DNA of 64,000 bases from Cinclus cinclus (GCF_963662255.1 NC_085046.1:101635324-101699323); one strand, 5' to 3'; positions 24,445 to 38,250 are shown, counted from the stretch's first letter. Program-made: numbers and translations. Notes: a model not told the origin generated them from the sequence alone.

Positions 24445-27009
24445 CTGCAAAATTACCAACATAATTCTGGTGTGATTACTCATTCATATTTTAACAGTGA
24501 CGTGAGAAATAATTGTGCAGTTCTACAAGTGTGACAAATAAGCAGAAGCAGAAATGCATTGTGCTTTAGAGAATCACAGTATAATAGAAGTATAGTCTCT
24601 GAAAAAGTGGGGGGAAATGGAGAAAAGAGTGAGAAGTGTCTGCTGAAAAATGAAGAGCAAACAAAACACTAAAAAGTTCTTATGATTCAACTCAAATTGC
24701 ATGATACTGCTGAAATGACACTTCTTAAACTGTCGCTTGCAAAAAGTAAACATGTCCAATTTATTTTGCACAAGTTGTAGGTATTAACACTTTTAGAGCA
24801 AAAAAACTGCACAAAAAAAGTATCTAAAAAGAAGATGTCATTTCAGAGTAAACTTGCAAATATATGAAGATTTTCTTGCAGGACTCTTTATACAAAGGCC
24901 ACATGATTCTTCAGGTATTTCTTATTAATTTGTTTTTAAGTTAGATTAAATGCAATTACTCAATCTCTATTTGTTCAGGACATTAAGTTAATATTCCAGT
25001 TTCTTTAAAATAGACCATAGGGTTTTTTTTCCACAAAAACATTAGCTGTCAATAGTGCAAATACCTCCATTTGTTATAGTGGTTTAGCAAAAATACAAAA
25101 TAAACAAGATGCTCTCCTGCATCTGCTTTTCTAGAGATCTCCCAGTTGAAAAGGAGCCATCAATCAAAATGACCAAAATCTATACACAAGCACCAAAGAT
25201 TGTGGTTGATAAACTTTAGTTTTCTTCAATCCTACTGGTCACAGCAACTGAGACAGAAAAGTGAGTTAAATTTTCCACCATATTACAGCAGACCCACTGA
25301 GCTGACACCCCCTACATTTTCAAAACACTGTCATTAACAAAGCTATTATACATATTTAGCAATAATCTGGTTTTTTTTTAATTTATGAGTCCTCAAAAAG
25401 ATTAAAGACAATGTCAGGGTTTATCCACTGCTTCACTAGTTAAACACTTAGAAGACTTTTAATGAGTTAGAAGACTCTTATTCGTAAACAAATTAATATG
25501 CATCTTCCTCCTTTTATGTTTATTAATCAACATGTCTTCACTAGGAATGTTCTAAACAATTTACACAGGATTTCATCTCTTTACTTTTTAACATAATCCC
25601 TGCATGCTTGAAATATTTGTTCAAAGATGTTATTCATCTTAACTCCTTGAAGAAAAGGTGTTAAGAAATTGCTTGCTCTAACATCTACAAAGCAGGGTAT
25701 TTTTCCCTTTTTAAATCATCCAGCTGCTCTTTACATTTTTTAAAATTAATTTTCACTGTCAAAAAATGTTGATAACCAGTACAGAATATTTGGCAATTGG
25801 TGAAAAAATGGAAAAAAACGAACCAAATTCTAATCCTGGTCTCCTTTCTAGTGACTTGACTGAGAGGTAAAAATGTCCCCACTAAGGATAAATCACTGTT
25901 GAGCCATTTATCTGCTTCCATGCTCGGGCATCCCAGATAAAAATTCTGGCATCTGAGGCCTTTGCCACATTTCTACTGCTATAGCAATTAAAATTAATAT
26001 GAAGCAAGCCTCAAGGACTGACATACAGACTCAATAACTTCCTAAACATTTACTTCTGTGTAGTTCAGACATAAACTTCACTGAAAATTAGTTTTCCTGC
26101 TTCATTTTTTAATTTAATTTCACCTTCTAAGAATTTTTTGTTTTAGGTGAGATGATGAACACCAAAGGACATTTGAGAGGTATTGTGTAACTGGAATTGT
26201 ATCTGAATGGACTAAAAAGAAATAGAAAACAAACAAAACTGAGGTGACCCTGATATACAGCATTAAACAACTGAACAAAGCTCCTGACTGCAAGAATATG
26301 GAACAGCCTGCTTAGTTCCACAGTGGCCACATCAGAAAATTCAAAAAGGAGTTAAGAAATCATTTTATTAGAGACATGAACCTAATTTATAGCATTTTAA
26401 AAGAGAAATTGAGTGGCTATACAAAATATCTGGATCAAAACCTCTCCAAGATTTCTGCCCAGGAGGAAGGTATTCTTATGTCACGTTACCTTAATAAAAA
26501 GTACAAGTTAGCCCTCTAGTTAGATCTGTGAGAATGACAGATACATTTTCACCTCCAACCGAAGAGACAAGGGAAAAAAAGAGTTTAGACTGTAGAAGAC
26601 AGAGACAGTACAGCTTCCCTTGATACTCACAGGACAAAGCTCATCAGACAAGGCCAATACCCTGGTTGATTTGGCTCCTGACTTGATTCTGTAACCCACA
26701 GCATCAGACAGGTACACAGCTCATATCTATTTTTCCTACCATTCATTCAGAGATTATGCAATTAACAGGGCCCTAATGAAACCTATCATTAATGAGTATT
26801 TTAATGGTGCTACTTTTAACCAGAAAAAAAAAAAGGCTAAGGTAACAGTGGAATTTCAAGGTTTAAAAAGCCATATGTCTTGAAATAGTCCTGGAAAATA
26901 GCCGTTAGTGCAACAGAAGATAGAAAACAGTTTCCATTTGATCCATTTAGCAACTAAACTGAACTCTGGAGGTATCGCTGTATGCGACAGAGAAAATATT
27001 TCACAGAAC

Positions 27010-27218
27010 AGAGTCACAGAATCATCAAGGTTGGAAAAGATCTTTAACATCATCAAGTACACCTGTCAACATAGCACTGTCACTGTAACCCCTAAACCAC
27101 ATCACCCAATGCCAGATCCAGATGGCTCTTTAAGCACCTCTAGGGATTGTCATTCCCAACACCTCCCTGAGCAACCTATTCCAATGCCTGACCACCCTAA
27201 CTGTGAAAAAAAAATTTC
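27010..27218 (-). mobile_element. CR1 LINE 3' fragment, inverted
   Basis: Reading plus, it opens AGAGTCACAGAATCATCAAG, which is the reverse complement of a CR1 3' terminus. It continues with the diagnostic TTGGAAAAGATCTTTAACAT segment, then CAACACCTCCCTGAGCAACC and CCAATGCCTGACCACCC. The copy is truncated at its 5' side after CTGTGAAAAAAAAATTTCTA, where a tetranucleotide repeat starts. It has the same orientation as PTPRM. Confidence 0.92.
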
Positions 27219-27224
27219 TATAGT

Positions 27225-27259
27225 TATCTATCTGTCTGTCTGTCTGTCTATCTATCTAT
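27225..27259. repeat. (TATC/TGTC)n tetranucleotide microsatellite
   Basis: About nine tetramers, TATC then TGTC units then TATC again, abut the truncated end of the CR1 fragment. This is a likely length-variable locus. Confidence 0.9.
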
Positions 27260-27758
27260 AGTGTAATATGTTTCCAAGAGCACAGTACATCCCTTCCAAT
27301 ACACTGGAAGCATATGCTCTTCATCAGGAAGGACACAGGATACTTGGGGAAAGGTAACTGTTAAGCAGCACTAAAAGAATGACAGCTAATGACTGTGATT
27401 TAAAAGGGAAAGCTGAATTAATTACTACAGCATGATGATTTAATTTAGTTGATTTTATTTTCTCCAGGATTTATCACTTTTCCATAGTAAGTTCCCAACT
27501 TTAAGTGAAGAAGTAGGCTTCAGAGATGCTGCTGATGTGCTCATGAGACTTGCACTAACTATCCCTGCAAAGTGGAAGGCTGTCACTCCAGCAATGGTCT
27601 ATTGCTGTTATCTTGCACTAGGTAAGGTAAGTGATAGCTACACAGAGAAGTGTCATTTCACAGTGCTGATCACAGCTGAAATCACACCTTTTAGAGCAGA
27701 AGAATAAGGAGTTCAACACACCATACTGACTGAATTATATACAACATATATACTTCAT

Positions 27759-27803
27759 AGCACGAGTGCTATTTGCCGAGCCTTTGACTCCGTACTCGGC
27801 AAA
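27759..27803. repeat. Double dyad with CpG-containing inverted repeat
   Basis: AGCAC-GA-GTGCT (27759-27770) is followed directly by TTTGCCGAG (27772-27780), a 14-nt spacer, and the exact reverse complement CTCGGCAAA (27795-27803). The repeats contain CpG steps, which are scarce around them. The segment could form two adjacent hairpins. It belongs to no element I can identify. Confidence 0.8.
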
Positions 27804-30800
27804 CGCCCACCTGCAGAGGTTACACAGCCACATCTCTCCACACTCTCCATTTTTCTAAGTGAACCAAGCCTCTGTTGCTCCTTGGTACTCCAGCTATTTT
27901 CTTACGCCTTACTGGTACAAATCATGAGGCAAATGGGGAAAATGAGGCCGCCCAATTCGTAAGAGAAGAGGTTTTCCTCCCAAAGGAGCACACTGCCTGT
28001 CAAGCCTGAAGCTTAGCCAGGTAGTTCTTTACCCATTCCCCTGCTGGTGCCTGCAGCATTTTTCATACTGCTCTCCTTCTGCCAGGTTCAGCAGGGAATC
28101 AGGCAGTGAATTCTGACAGTTGCAGCTCTCACCTGAGGGACCAGCAAGCCTGGTTCTAGCCCCTGGCACTTTAGCATCCCATTTAATTGGTGATCTTGGC
28201 TGCTTCTCTGCTCCACTCTGTTTTCCTGAGAATATGGAGCACAGACTGACAGACAGGATCAATTTTTGTTGCAGCTGCAATTCACAGCTCATTTCTCTGG
28301 ATCTTTACTCTTTACCTTTTACCACAAGTACAATGCTTTTTCAGAAACTCAATTTCAGAATCACAGAGACAGTTAGGTGTATTTTTAGCATCCTGTCATT
28401 GATCATCAAAACTTGGGTTTAGGATGAAAACTCAGGACAGGAAGTTTTGTCTTTTCATCACAGCCTGCACAGACCTACTGAGTTAAGAACATGAAAGGAA
28501 TGGCATGGTGATTTTCTGCCACTCCATGGTACTCCAGTAGCTGCAGACATCTGGTATGTGTTAGATACTATTTGAAAGTCATCTAACAACAGGAATTAAG
28601 AATTTATTTCTTGTCAAGGCAAACTATTTGTGGAGTGTAGCTATGCCACAACTCTCAGGACTGAAATTTCAGATCAGACTTTATTGTCCTTCCACAGGAA
28701 GTATGGGATAGAAAGAACAGGAAAATAAACAAAGATACAATGAGAACTGAATATTTAAGATATTGACCACAAAACAGCTTTTCAAAACATAGTAGTTAAC
28801 TAATGATAGTGAAAAGTAAAGGCTTCACAGATTGCCTAAGCAGTCTTGTTCAAATTACTTAACATCTTTTCCCATCAACTCCCTCTGAGTAAAGTGGGAA
28901 CCACAGTACTCTAGTATCAGTATCTGGCTGTGTCACACAGAATTTCATGAATGCCTGCAAGGAACTTGCAGTGATGGAGACCGCCTAGAGGGGAACAGAA
29001 AACATGGCTTGTGAGCCAGCTGCTATCAAAGCAGCAACATTTGGCTTGCTTCTAGAAAACAAATCTCCACGTTTGTATACATCTACAGTCAATGTCAGAC
29101 ATAAATATAGGTAAAGTAATTTACTTGTTTGGCTCATCCTTAATTGATTTGAAATCTAATCTACACATGACTACTAACAATTTGAGGCTGTTTGCAAACT
29201 TGGTAAGACAGTTTTGTAAAGCTCACATTCAACTGTGATGGTGTGATTTTTACAATGTAATTATTCTTCATCTGAGTCCTTCAACAACAGACTGAAGTTC
29301 AAAAAGAGTTCTTTGCTCCAAACACCACATGATTTATCTGATCTGATAACAGATCAGGGTTTATCGAATTCCAGATTGCCAAAAACGGCGGAATGCAGTT
29401 GAGGAAAGAAACAATAAGCAAGATTTTGGGTGGTGCAATTTTGCAGTTTTTATACACATTTTTATTTCAGTCAGATTTGTTAATACAAAGAACTGCTTTG
29501 TAGTTAGGATTAGAGGAAGAAAAGGAACACTTTAACCACATGATTTTTCATACTGTCCATTATTTGGGTTATAAAAGAAAGTATTCAAACAAAGAGAGGG
29601 CAAACAAAGAAACAAAGGGACAAATGACTCATGAACAGAATCAAAATGCTAATATGATGATGGTAGTGTGATTGTACTGCTTAGTCTCACTATTATAAAA
29701 TAAAAACTAAGACTAAGCTGCCACTGTGCACAAAACTGTTGAAGATCCAGAAAGAACCTTTGAGATAAGAGCAGCACATGAGAGGTTGGTCATTTTACTC
29801 CTGTAAGAGCACATGTTCAGGAAACAACCAAAAATGTTAAAAACCAGAAAAGAATACTTGTAAATTTGTGAAACACTGGTGTCATATGATATATCTCTAC
29901 TTCTTGTCATGGAGCAGCCATGGAAATTGATAGCAACAGTCACTAAGGTTATTCAGGTAAACACAGAAGATCACAGAAGATACCCAGCATCTCCTGGAAA
30001 GATTCAAAATTATTATATTTAAAATTCTTACCAATATTTCATATTAATAAACAGTAACATTTCCAAAATAATGTTTCTACTTCTTCAAAACCAGACGCCT
30101 CCCACAGAAAAGCAGCACTTCTATTAGTCTTCTAAATGTACTCCTGACACTTTAGAAAATGTTGGGATGCAAGACCTGCAGAGTTACAGCACTAATGAAA
30201 GAAAGAACAACGAGACAGCAAAACTGAAATGATAGTCACCTGCAATGCCACAGAGGAAGGAATGATCAGATTTTCAGATATGTACAAAATACATGCTGAA
30301 AACTAGACTATGAATGTTTGCTCCAATTCTGGGCAAAATGGCTTCTTTTAAATTGTATTATTTTCAAAAACATTTTCTTCTTTTCCATTGTATTCTTTCG
30401 ATTATAGTAATTTGTATTCCACAGTCACAATGCCAATTAAAGAAGATGAACAGAAGGATGTACATGCTCTAAAGACAGCGTATTAGCTTTGAGCAGAAGC
30501 CTGAGGGGATCCTTCTGCACCCTTGTTATTGCAGACTTAAGAGCACTGAGGAGCAGGAATAAGCCCCCTGCTCAGCACTTTTACTTCATGATCAGCATCC
30601 ACAGTGTCACAATGGACAGAGAGAAGGCATCAACTAGGACTAGACTGAAGTAAAAAAAAAAAAATCTCAGCACACCCACTGCCACAGATAGTTTTATTTC
30701 TCAACTAAACTGCTTCCCATCATCTGAGAACTGGAAGATTCACATTTAGAGCAGGTGCTCATACTCAGCCTCTATTTCCTGGTCAAGATGCCAACAGTCT

Positions 30801-30920
30801 ATCAGGTGAATGAGAAAAGCCAGCATTTCCCAAAGCATCTCCCAAACTGCCATGCTGCCAGAAGATTACACCTAGTACCATTCTTCTTCAGCGTGGAACC
30901 AGATGCAAGACCATCCTTCC

Positions 30921-31032
30921 ACTGATTTTATTATACACCACTGATATTATATTCCACTCATTATATATTATATTACACTGATTTTATTATATACTTTATC
31001 TATATGTGTATATATATATATGTATCTATATC
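30921..31032. repeat. AT-rich cryptic repeat with a short (TA)n run
   Basis: Imperfect repeated units of the type ACTGATTTTATTATA and ATTATATT are followed by TATATATATATATG. The region is low-complexity and easily melted, with no clear unit boundaries. Confidence 0.65.
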
Positions 31033-34000
31033 AGACATGACAAAAGTATGTTCTCCTAGTTTATATCCAAAGAAACAACCTCAGAAGAAATTGAATTACC
31101 TGCTGAAGGTTGCAGTTCATCAGTAAAAGCCATGCAATCCTAGTTCTCAGGCTCCTTTCTAATCCATTAGAGCACAGCACTGAAATGTGCTTTTTTTCCT
31201 CCGTACTTTGTAGCCAAAAGAGTTTATAAAATGTGGGAGCTCAGAAAACAATAAAATACTCACAGCAACAAAATGAACAGGCGAACAGCCTAAGTTCTCA
31301 TAATAAGCCAGCTTGAATCCTCACTCACTTTAAAAATTCAAATGTGAGATATAGTCGAGATCTACTTTCTCCAGGAAGGATCCTAAATACTAGTATGATA
31401 CCATCACTAAGAGAATTTTTTAAGCTAAGATATAAGAATTGTTGGGAGAGAACCATAATATTTAGAGAACCATAGAAGACTAATGGAGAGCAAATTCTAA
31501 TAAGCATCTAAGGCATCAGCTCACTTCTTACAAAAAGTAGGTGTATCTGTTGCTTGAAACCAGATCAGACATTTGATGTAAGCTTTTAGTAACAGATTAT
31601 TACAAGCACTTGACACAGAATCATTGATAAAATCATGCATGGGGAGTTTCCTTAACTTTTAATCTCTTCTCCAATTCATGGCTACACATATTCCATGAGT
31701 CCTATGTTGTCAGGCTGACAGTCACAGTTGCAAAACATATTGGACTAATCTTCAATAACACCCTTTTAATCATCAATTACATCCTTTTAAAGGCAATAAC
31801 ATTTTTAAGTATTGGTTTCTATACAGTATTTGCTTTCATGAGAAGGCTGATATGAATATTTCACTTTATAGTAAAATTTAAATCTGAACCCATGTAAATT
31901 GAATCTAGTATTTCTTTATGTTGTCATTTTATATGTATACTCTGAATGGTAAATCATTTAAATTCTAACACATTTAAATAAGGTATGAAAGAAAAACATC
32001 ATTTGATATATTTTTGTCAAATTACCTACATTACATTATTACTCCTCCACAATCAAAATCAGATTTTAAGTATGAATGATACAAACAAGATTACATTCCA
32101 AATCTGCAACACAGATTTTAGTTGCTTGTTTAAAATGACATACCTAGCTATTCAGTAATCACTTTATAATAACCCCTTTCATTTCTAAATCTTCTTAGCC
32201 ATCAGCCACTAGTGAGGAAAATGCTGGCAGTGGTTTTTACAACTGCATATTAGTTTTACATTTCATGACAAGCTAATTCTACAGAGCTTGAAAGACAGAC
32301 AAGCATGTGATCTTAAGGTATTCCTTCTTTTGCATGAAGAAAGCACATCTAGCTGAGAAATGAAAAATAAAGAGTGAAGATGTATACTTTCCACTTCACA
32401 CATATTGCAGTAACAATTTGTCCCAACTTCACCCCAAGAACTGCCATGAATATGTAAATCAAGAAGAATTAAAATGCAGTGACAAATAACTCAAGGAAGA
32501 ATTACTATAGTAAGGTGGCAAATAAAGTGCCTATTTCTGATAGAAGCTACCTTTGGTAGATCTACCTTTAACAGATGCTGGTTCAGAATGACCTTTGAGA
32601 AAAAATGAAGTCAAATAAGCCAGGATGCATACACTGTCCCTCTCAACTGAATCTATCACAGGCATTTAAATTTAACCCTTTGACTGAGTTACCACATGAC
32701 TGACTTACAGTGCCATTATTGTCCTTTTCTATCACTTCTCCATCATTTTTAAACACAGCACATTATCATCTGCTGATCTGACACAGACACATTTAGGCAG
32801 ACATGCACCTCCACACCTGTGGCACCCTTCAGAAACTGGCACAGACTTTCAGACCAACTTATACAGAATCCAGATCAGATGCTGTTCATATTAGAGAAGA
32901 TGCAGACAACACGAAGGAAGCTGAAGGCCTGAGGAATTGCTTTTGTGGCCACCTGACATACCTCCTTCACACATCTATCATGACACAAAACTGTGTTCAG
33001 TGAATGTAAAACCATCTGGGCAATGGTCAAAACCATCTGACCATGTGGTTCAATACATAAACTTTCAGATATATTAAGGAATGGTACAGGTGGATGGCTC
33101 ATAATTAAGCATATTCATGAGAACAACAGATACAATTTGACCACTCACTATAAACAGGGGAAATACATTACTGTAAAATACACTCTTATATTCCCTGCTC
33201 AGAAAATAGGAACCCAGGAGAACATTATAAACATTTAGAAGTTACAGTGTGAGGGAAGAATCCATTTTTCTAGCCCATTTTCCTAGAAATGTCTGGAATA
33301 CATCTAGGGCATCATAAGATGGTAAACCATTCTCTCCATATGCTAATAAAGTATATGTATTTTTTACAGTGCCCCCATCACCTTCCGACTGTGACTAGTA
33401 TGGCAAAGCATACACTGTTGCTCTGCTGTGTGACAGATTAGCATGTTCAAACTCCTTACATTTTATGGTACAGCTGCCTGAGTTACCCCTAAAGCCAACC
33501 GGAAAAAAGATAAACCATTTTGTAAATTAGTGAAGGTTTCAGCTGTTCAATACCTGCCCTGAAAGTAGAAGCCCAGGGACTGTTTATTATGTTGCACAAA
33601 AGGATAAATGGAAAATGCTGTTTCACAGATCAGTCAGAATAAGATGTAGCAGCATGTTCTGGTTATCACTGTGGGCTATCGCCACTGACAAATCACATTA
33701 TTTCAGAGCTGTTACGTACAGCAGTGGTAGCTAAACTGGGGATTGAAAACAGAACCTAGATGGAACCTAGATGACAGGACAACATGGTCATATAAATCTA
33801 CATAGAAGAGAAAATGCCACCAATCAATGTTACTCATCTAAAAAGAGTATTTACCATTCTTTCTAATCTGACATGTGCAATCAACCTTAACCAAATGATG
33901 TACAGTGAGAGCAGTTCTGACAAATAACTCTCAAATGCATAAACCTGATAAATGAATCGGATTCTCTGTAACAACTGATAAAAGAAACTTTGAGCTTACA

Positions 34001-36557
34001 TACATGTCAAAGGGGAACAGAATATTCTGTCTTCCTACTACACTATTATGTGATAGCTACTATAAACAGATAAGTACTATAAAGTTGATAAGATAATCTG
34101 CTTAATTTGTGAAAAGACTCACTTCCCAAAAGAATCTTCTATGTATTTGCCACTCAGTCTGGACAAAAGCCCTCATGTTAGGTCTGTCCTCAGGACTTTT
34201 ACAGGAGTTCATCCAAACCCAAGCAGTTACTAGCTATTGAGTAATTTGGTTTTTCACCCACAATCTCAAATGTCATCTTTGTCTTTGATACTGTCACTAA
34301 CTAGAACATTTGGCTTCAGTATCAGTTGCAACATTCAACTACATATAGTATTTTATAAATTAAAGTCTTTGAAAAGTACCTACATTAAGAGGATACGCTC
34401 TTGATTTATTGGTTGAATATACTCAACCTTTTTTGCCTGCTATATCTAGAAAAAACTTCAAGAAATCCCACGCATTGCTCCCTCTCTGGTAGATGTCTTT
34501 GAATTTTTCTGTGACAGATGAAGACATTATTTACCACCAGTCTTCTTCGCTATGCCAATCCCCATAAAAAGTAAACATAAGAAACTATGCTTGCTGGTAA
34601 AGGGAATTTATATTGTCATACTGGAGCATGAAACAAAGAAACCAGCCCATATTGTTTCTGATACATTTTTAGTAAGGAAATAAATTGCCAGTGGAAAACA
34701 AAGGAGAATATCTGGGAAAACAGGGTGTACCGGATGGTAAACTGCTTCAAAGTTATTTCTTTTTAAGATTTAACAGGGTCCTAAGATTCCCACAAAAACG
34801 TATGAGCCTGGTAATTTGATATCTGCCTCAATACAGAAACATATGATCTACTGACAAGAAGAATATGGATAAACAAACACAAGCATGGCATAACAAAGAA
34901 AATAAGAAAATAAATATGCTTTTGTGTAGTGTGTATCACATATTAGTCAAGCCTGTGTTGTTTATTTCCTTTAAACCATGCTTTATTTCTACACATGATC
35001 TTGAGCCTGTTTTGTTTATTTCTTTTCTCTAGTCCTAAAGATTAAACATTTATCAGGACTACATTCCCCTCTGCTGCCTCCAGCACCCCTTGCTTTAAAC
35101 ACTACACGTCACTTTGCATTTGGCTATGTCCTTTTGCTTCCTTCCCCTCCTCTAAACTTGGTCCTGTCAAATGGATTAAAGAGCCTGTGCATTTATGCCA
35201 TCACCATAACTGACATGGAAGAGCACAAAGCAGCCATCAAATATTCAGGTAAGCAGAGGTTATGGGAGGTTGCTAAAGTACCTGTGAACATGAGCAAAGG
35301 AGAGGGGCCAGGACTAGATTACAGCTTCACTGGTCCAAGACAGTTGTTTTTCTGTTGAGACAGAACCAGATCGCTCTGCAGATCACTCAGAAGCCCTGGA
35401 TCACAGTTTCACCATACAGCTCAAGGAAAACACAGTAAAAGTGTACCACATATGTGATGGTGTGTCAAATTACGGAACTGCATATGACAGCAATTAAATA
35501 AATATGAAAACTATCTAATTCTATCACCAATGTCTTGGGATTCAAAGTCCATTAAGCATTGTTTTTTTCCAATTGAACTGAACTAATGGAAAATAATTCC
35601 TATGCTGTAAAAGGTTATACACCAAGGAATACAAAACAAGTACTGTAGAGTCACTATTTGTAAATTACTCTAATTTGAATTTATAAATTGATGACTTCTG
35701 TTATAAATCATGCAGTTTTCTTCCAAGAACAGAAATTTCTCATTGCCAGCTTTGCCGTCTTTATCACAATTATGAAACTGAGAAATTCTGGATAGTAAGC
35801 TACATAGAGTTTCTGAAGTGCTTAGAGTTTGCAAAGTTTTAATCTTTCAGCGTGCTTTTCCTAACAAAACTGGGAAGAGAGTAAAGAGGAAGTAAAAAAT
35901 CATAAAATTCAAACCTATAAAAATCAAAAAGCACCTTCAATAGCTCAAAATCAGCAGTTCCCAGAGTTTTAGGTCAATGAATAGCCACAGAGATGTCCTT
36001 ATTTAAAAATGAAGTCTTAAGGCAGTTTAATTTTAGAAAATAGGAAATATTCAGAAAGCTATAAACCATACATTTTAAGGATCAAAATTTGCATTTGCAT
36101 GATAGAAAATATAAGCTCTTATTGTAACTCATAATTGAACCAAATGAGAAGGCAACAATAGAAGAGCTGCTGCTTTTGAAATTGCAGAATGGTGTAGAGG
36201 TCGTCTATTATAATCTTGAATTAAGATAATGCTTATTTTTTTGTCAGTAATCTACATGCAAATAAAATCGGTTTGTTGGATTTAGTATATATATGCACAC
36301 AAAATCTAAAAATATTCATATAATGTATAACCAACTTAAACTAGAAATTTCTAGACAACTGAGCATCTAGTTTATGTGTATTTAAGCCTGCCAGTAGCAC
36401 AACTGCATTTTAAACTGTTTCTGTAGCAACAAATAATTTCATTGACTTGTAATAAGGATTGTGATATGCAGAACTCAATTTCCAATAGGTAATCTACAAA
36501 AACAGAAAGTAGCCATTAATAAGGTATTATAAATATTAACTGATCTTCTTGTACTAG

Positions 36558-37110
36558 ATCACAGAATCATGAAGTTGGAAGTGGCCCACAAAAATCTAGT
36601 CCAGTTCTGGCAGATGACACCCCCAGAGTCACACCCTGTGCCTGGGAGCATTGTCCAAACACTTCTTGAGCTCTGACAGGCTGGTGCTGTCACCACTGGA
36701 GCCTGTTCCAGTGCCCAGCCACCCTCTGGGTGAAGAACTTTTTCCTGATATCCAACCTAAACCTCCCCACACACAACTTCAGACCATTCCCATGAGTCTT
36801 GCCACTGGTCAGCACAGAGCAGAGATCAGTGCCTGCCCCTCCTCTTCCTTTCATGAAGAAGCTGTAACTGAAATGAGGTCTGCCCTCAGTCTTTTCTCCA
36901 GGCTGAAGAGACCAAGAGACCCCAGGTGTTCCCCTTATGGCTTCCCCTCCAGGCTCTTCCCCATGCTTGTAGCCTCCTTTGGATACTCTCTATTAGCTCA
37001 ATATCTTTCTTACACTGCAGTGCCCAAAACTGGACACAGCACTTGAGGTGAGGTGGCACCACTGCAGCGTAGATGGAAACACTCCCATGAGGTTGTCCTG
37101 ACTGGATCTC
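36558..37110 (-). mobile_element. CR1 LINE 3' fragment, inverted (about 550 bp)
   Basis: On the plus strand it starts ATCACAGAATCATGAAGTTG (reverse complement of the CR1 3' end). It runs through GGAGCCTGTTCCAGTGCCCA, TTTTTCCTGATATCCAACCT, TTTTCTCCAGGCTGAAGAGA and CCAAAACTGGACACAGCACT, all standard CR1 landmarks in the C-terminal reverse-transcriptase and 3' UTR part. The reading frame is broken. The 5' edge near 37110 is approximate. A 131-codon open frame at 36651-37046 on the plus strand is antisense to the element and is not a gene. Confidence 0.95.
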
Positions 37111-37413
37111 AAAGGTAAATCACACAGACAAAATGAAAAGAAGTCACAGAAAGACCAAAGAACAAGAGACTTGAAGTCCACAAAAGTTGGTTTCCCTGAT
37201 CCAATCCATCAGCCAAAGTCTATGTGGATCAGAATTATCCACAGTAATAAGCTTTAGTGGAAAGATCCCTGTATGGGAGAATTTGAAACTTCAGTGCAAT
37301 TTCTGACTTAGGTACTTGTCACTGTAAGATCACAGAAATCCCATTCAATACCTCCATTTTGAATAACTATATCTTCTGTTTGCAAAGTACTTTGGTATTT
37401 ACAGAACCATAAA

Positions 37414-37862
37414 ACAGAATCATAGAAATATGAAGTTTTTAAGTTTTTAAGATCATTGAGCCCAACCATTAATCAGAGCACTGCCAAGCCCACCAATAAA
37501 AATCATCCCCAAGTGCCACATCTACATGTCTTCTAAGTACCTCTGGTGATGGTAACTCCATCACTTCCCCGGGCAGCCTTTTCCAGGCTTGACAATCCTA
37601 TCCTCTTTTTTTTTTTTCCCTGTTACCGAATTTAAACTTTTGCTGGAGCAACGTGAGGGCCATTACCCCTTGTCCAGTCACTTGTTACCTGAGAGGAGGG
37701 ACTGATACCCCTTCCCTACAGGCTTGTTTCAGGTAAGTATAAGGAGTGACACTGAGTGAGGCTCACTGAGCCTCTTTTTCTCCAGGCTAAATAATCTCAG
37801 TTTCCTCAGCTGCTCCTCCTAAGACAGGTGCTCTAGACTTCACCAGCTTCACTGGTGCTACA
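37414..37862 (-). mobile_element. Second CR1 LINE 3' fragment, inverted (about 450 bp)
   Basis: It begins ACAGAATCATAGAAATATGA and carries AAGATCATTGAGCCCAACCA, AGCACTGCCAAGCCCACCA, CACTTCCCCGGGCAGCC and GAGCCTCTTTTTCTCCAGGC, then ends in the CTTCACCAGCTTC motif. It differs from the neighbouring copy and matches the GAGTCCAACCATTAACC-type CR1 subfamily. It is heavily decayed, with an A/T-rich expansion (T12) near 37606. Confidence 0.93.
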
Positions 37863-38024
37863 TTGGAAGAAGTTATTGTTACTTTTTCAGTATTCTCTGA
37901 AAGCAGAAAGAAAAGCAACATGAAGGTCAGGGTATCTCCAGTTATTCCACAGCTGAGGGCATTTACCAACCCATACAGCTGCATGATTTTCACCTTTTGC
38001 ACCTTCAATTCTCAACTCCATCAC

Positions 38025-38250
38025 TGGAACAGGATGGTGGAGGAGAAGCGTGCGTCTGGCTTTGGAAAGTCTTGGTGGGGACACTAAAGTGGGGAGCACC
38101 TTTCCTAACCCATGAAACATGTGAGTTAGGATGGTGTCCCAGGTGCAGCTGCCCAGGTGCTGGCAGAGGGGCCGTTGGGCAGCCTCTGCGAGGAGATGCC
38201 AGGCTCCAGCTGGCTCCAGCCAACACACGGCAGGACATGGCTCTCGGGAT
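38025..38250. other. GC-richer block of unknown nature
   Basis: The block is visibly richer in G and C than its surroundings and contains several CAGCTG, CCAGCTGG and GGTGCTGG motifs. It lies about 160 bp beyond the second CR1 fragment and does not continue the CR1 consensus I know. Overlapping open frames on both strands (37887-38297 minus, 37997-38404 plus) reflect composition rather than coding. It could be an exapted regulatory element or an unclassified repeat. Confidence 0.4.

Noticed and set aside
36651..37046. 131-codon plus-strand open frame
   Set aside because: It lies inside and antisense to a CR1 fragment and is explained by the repeat.
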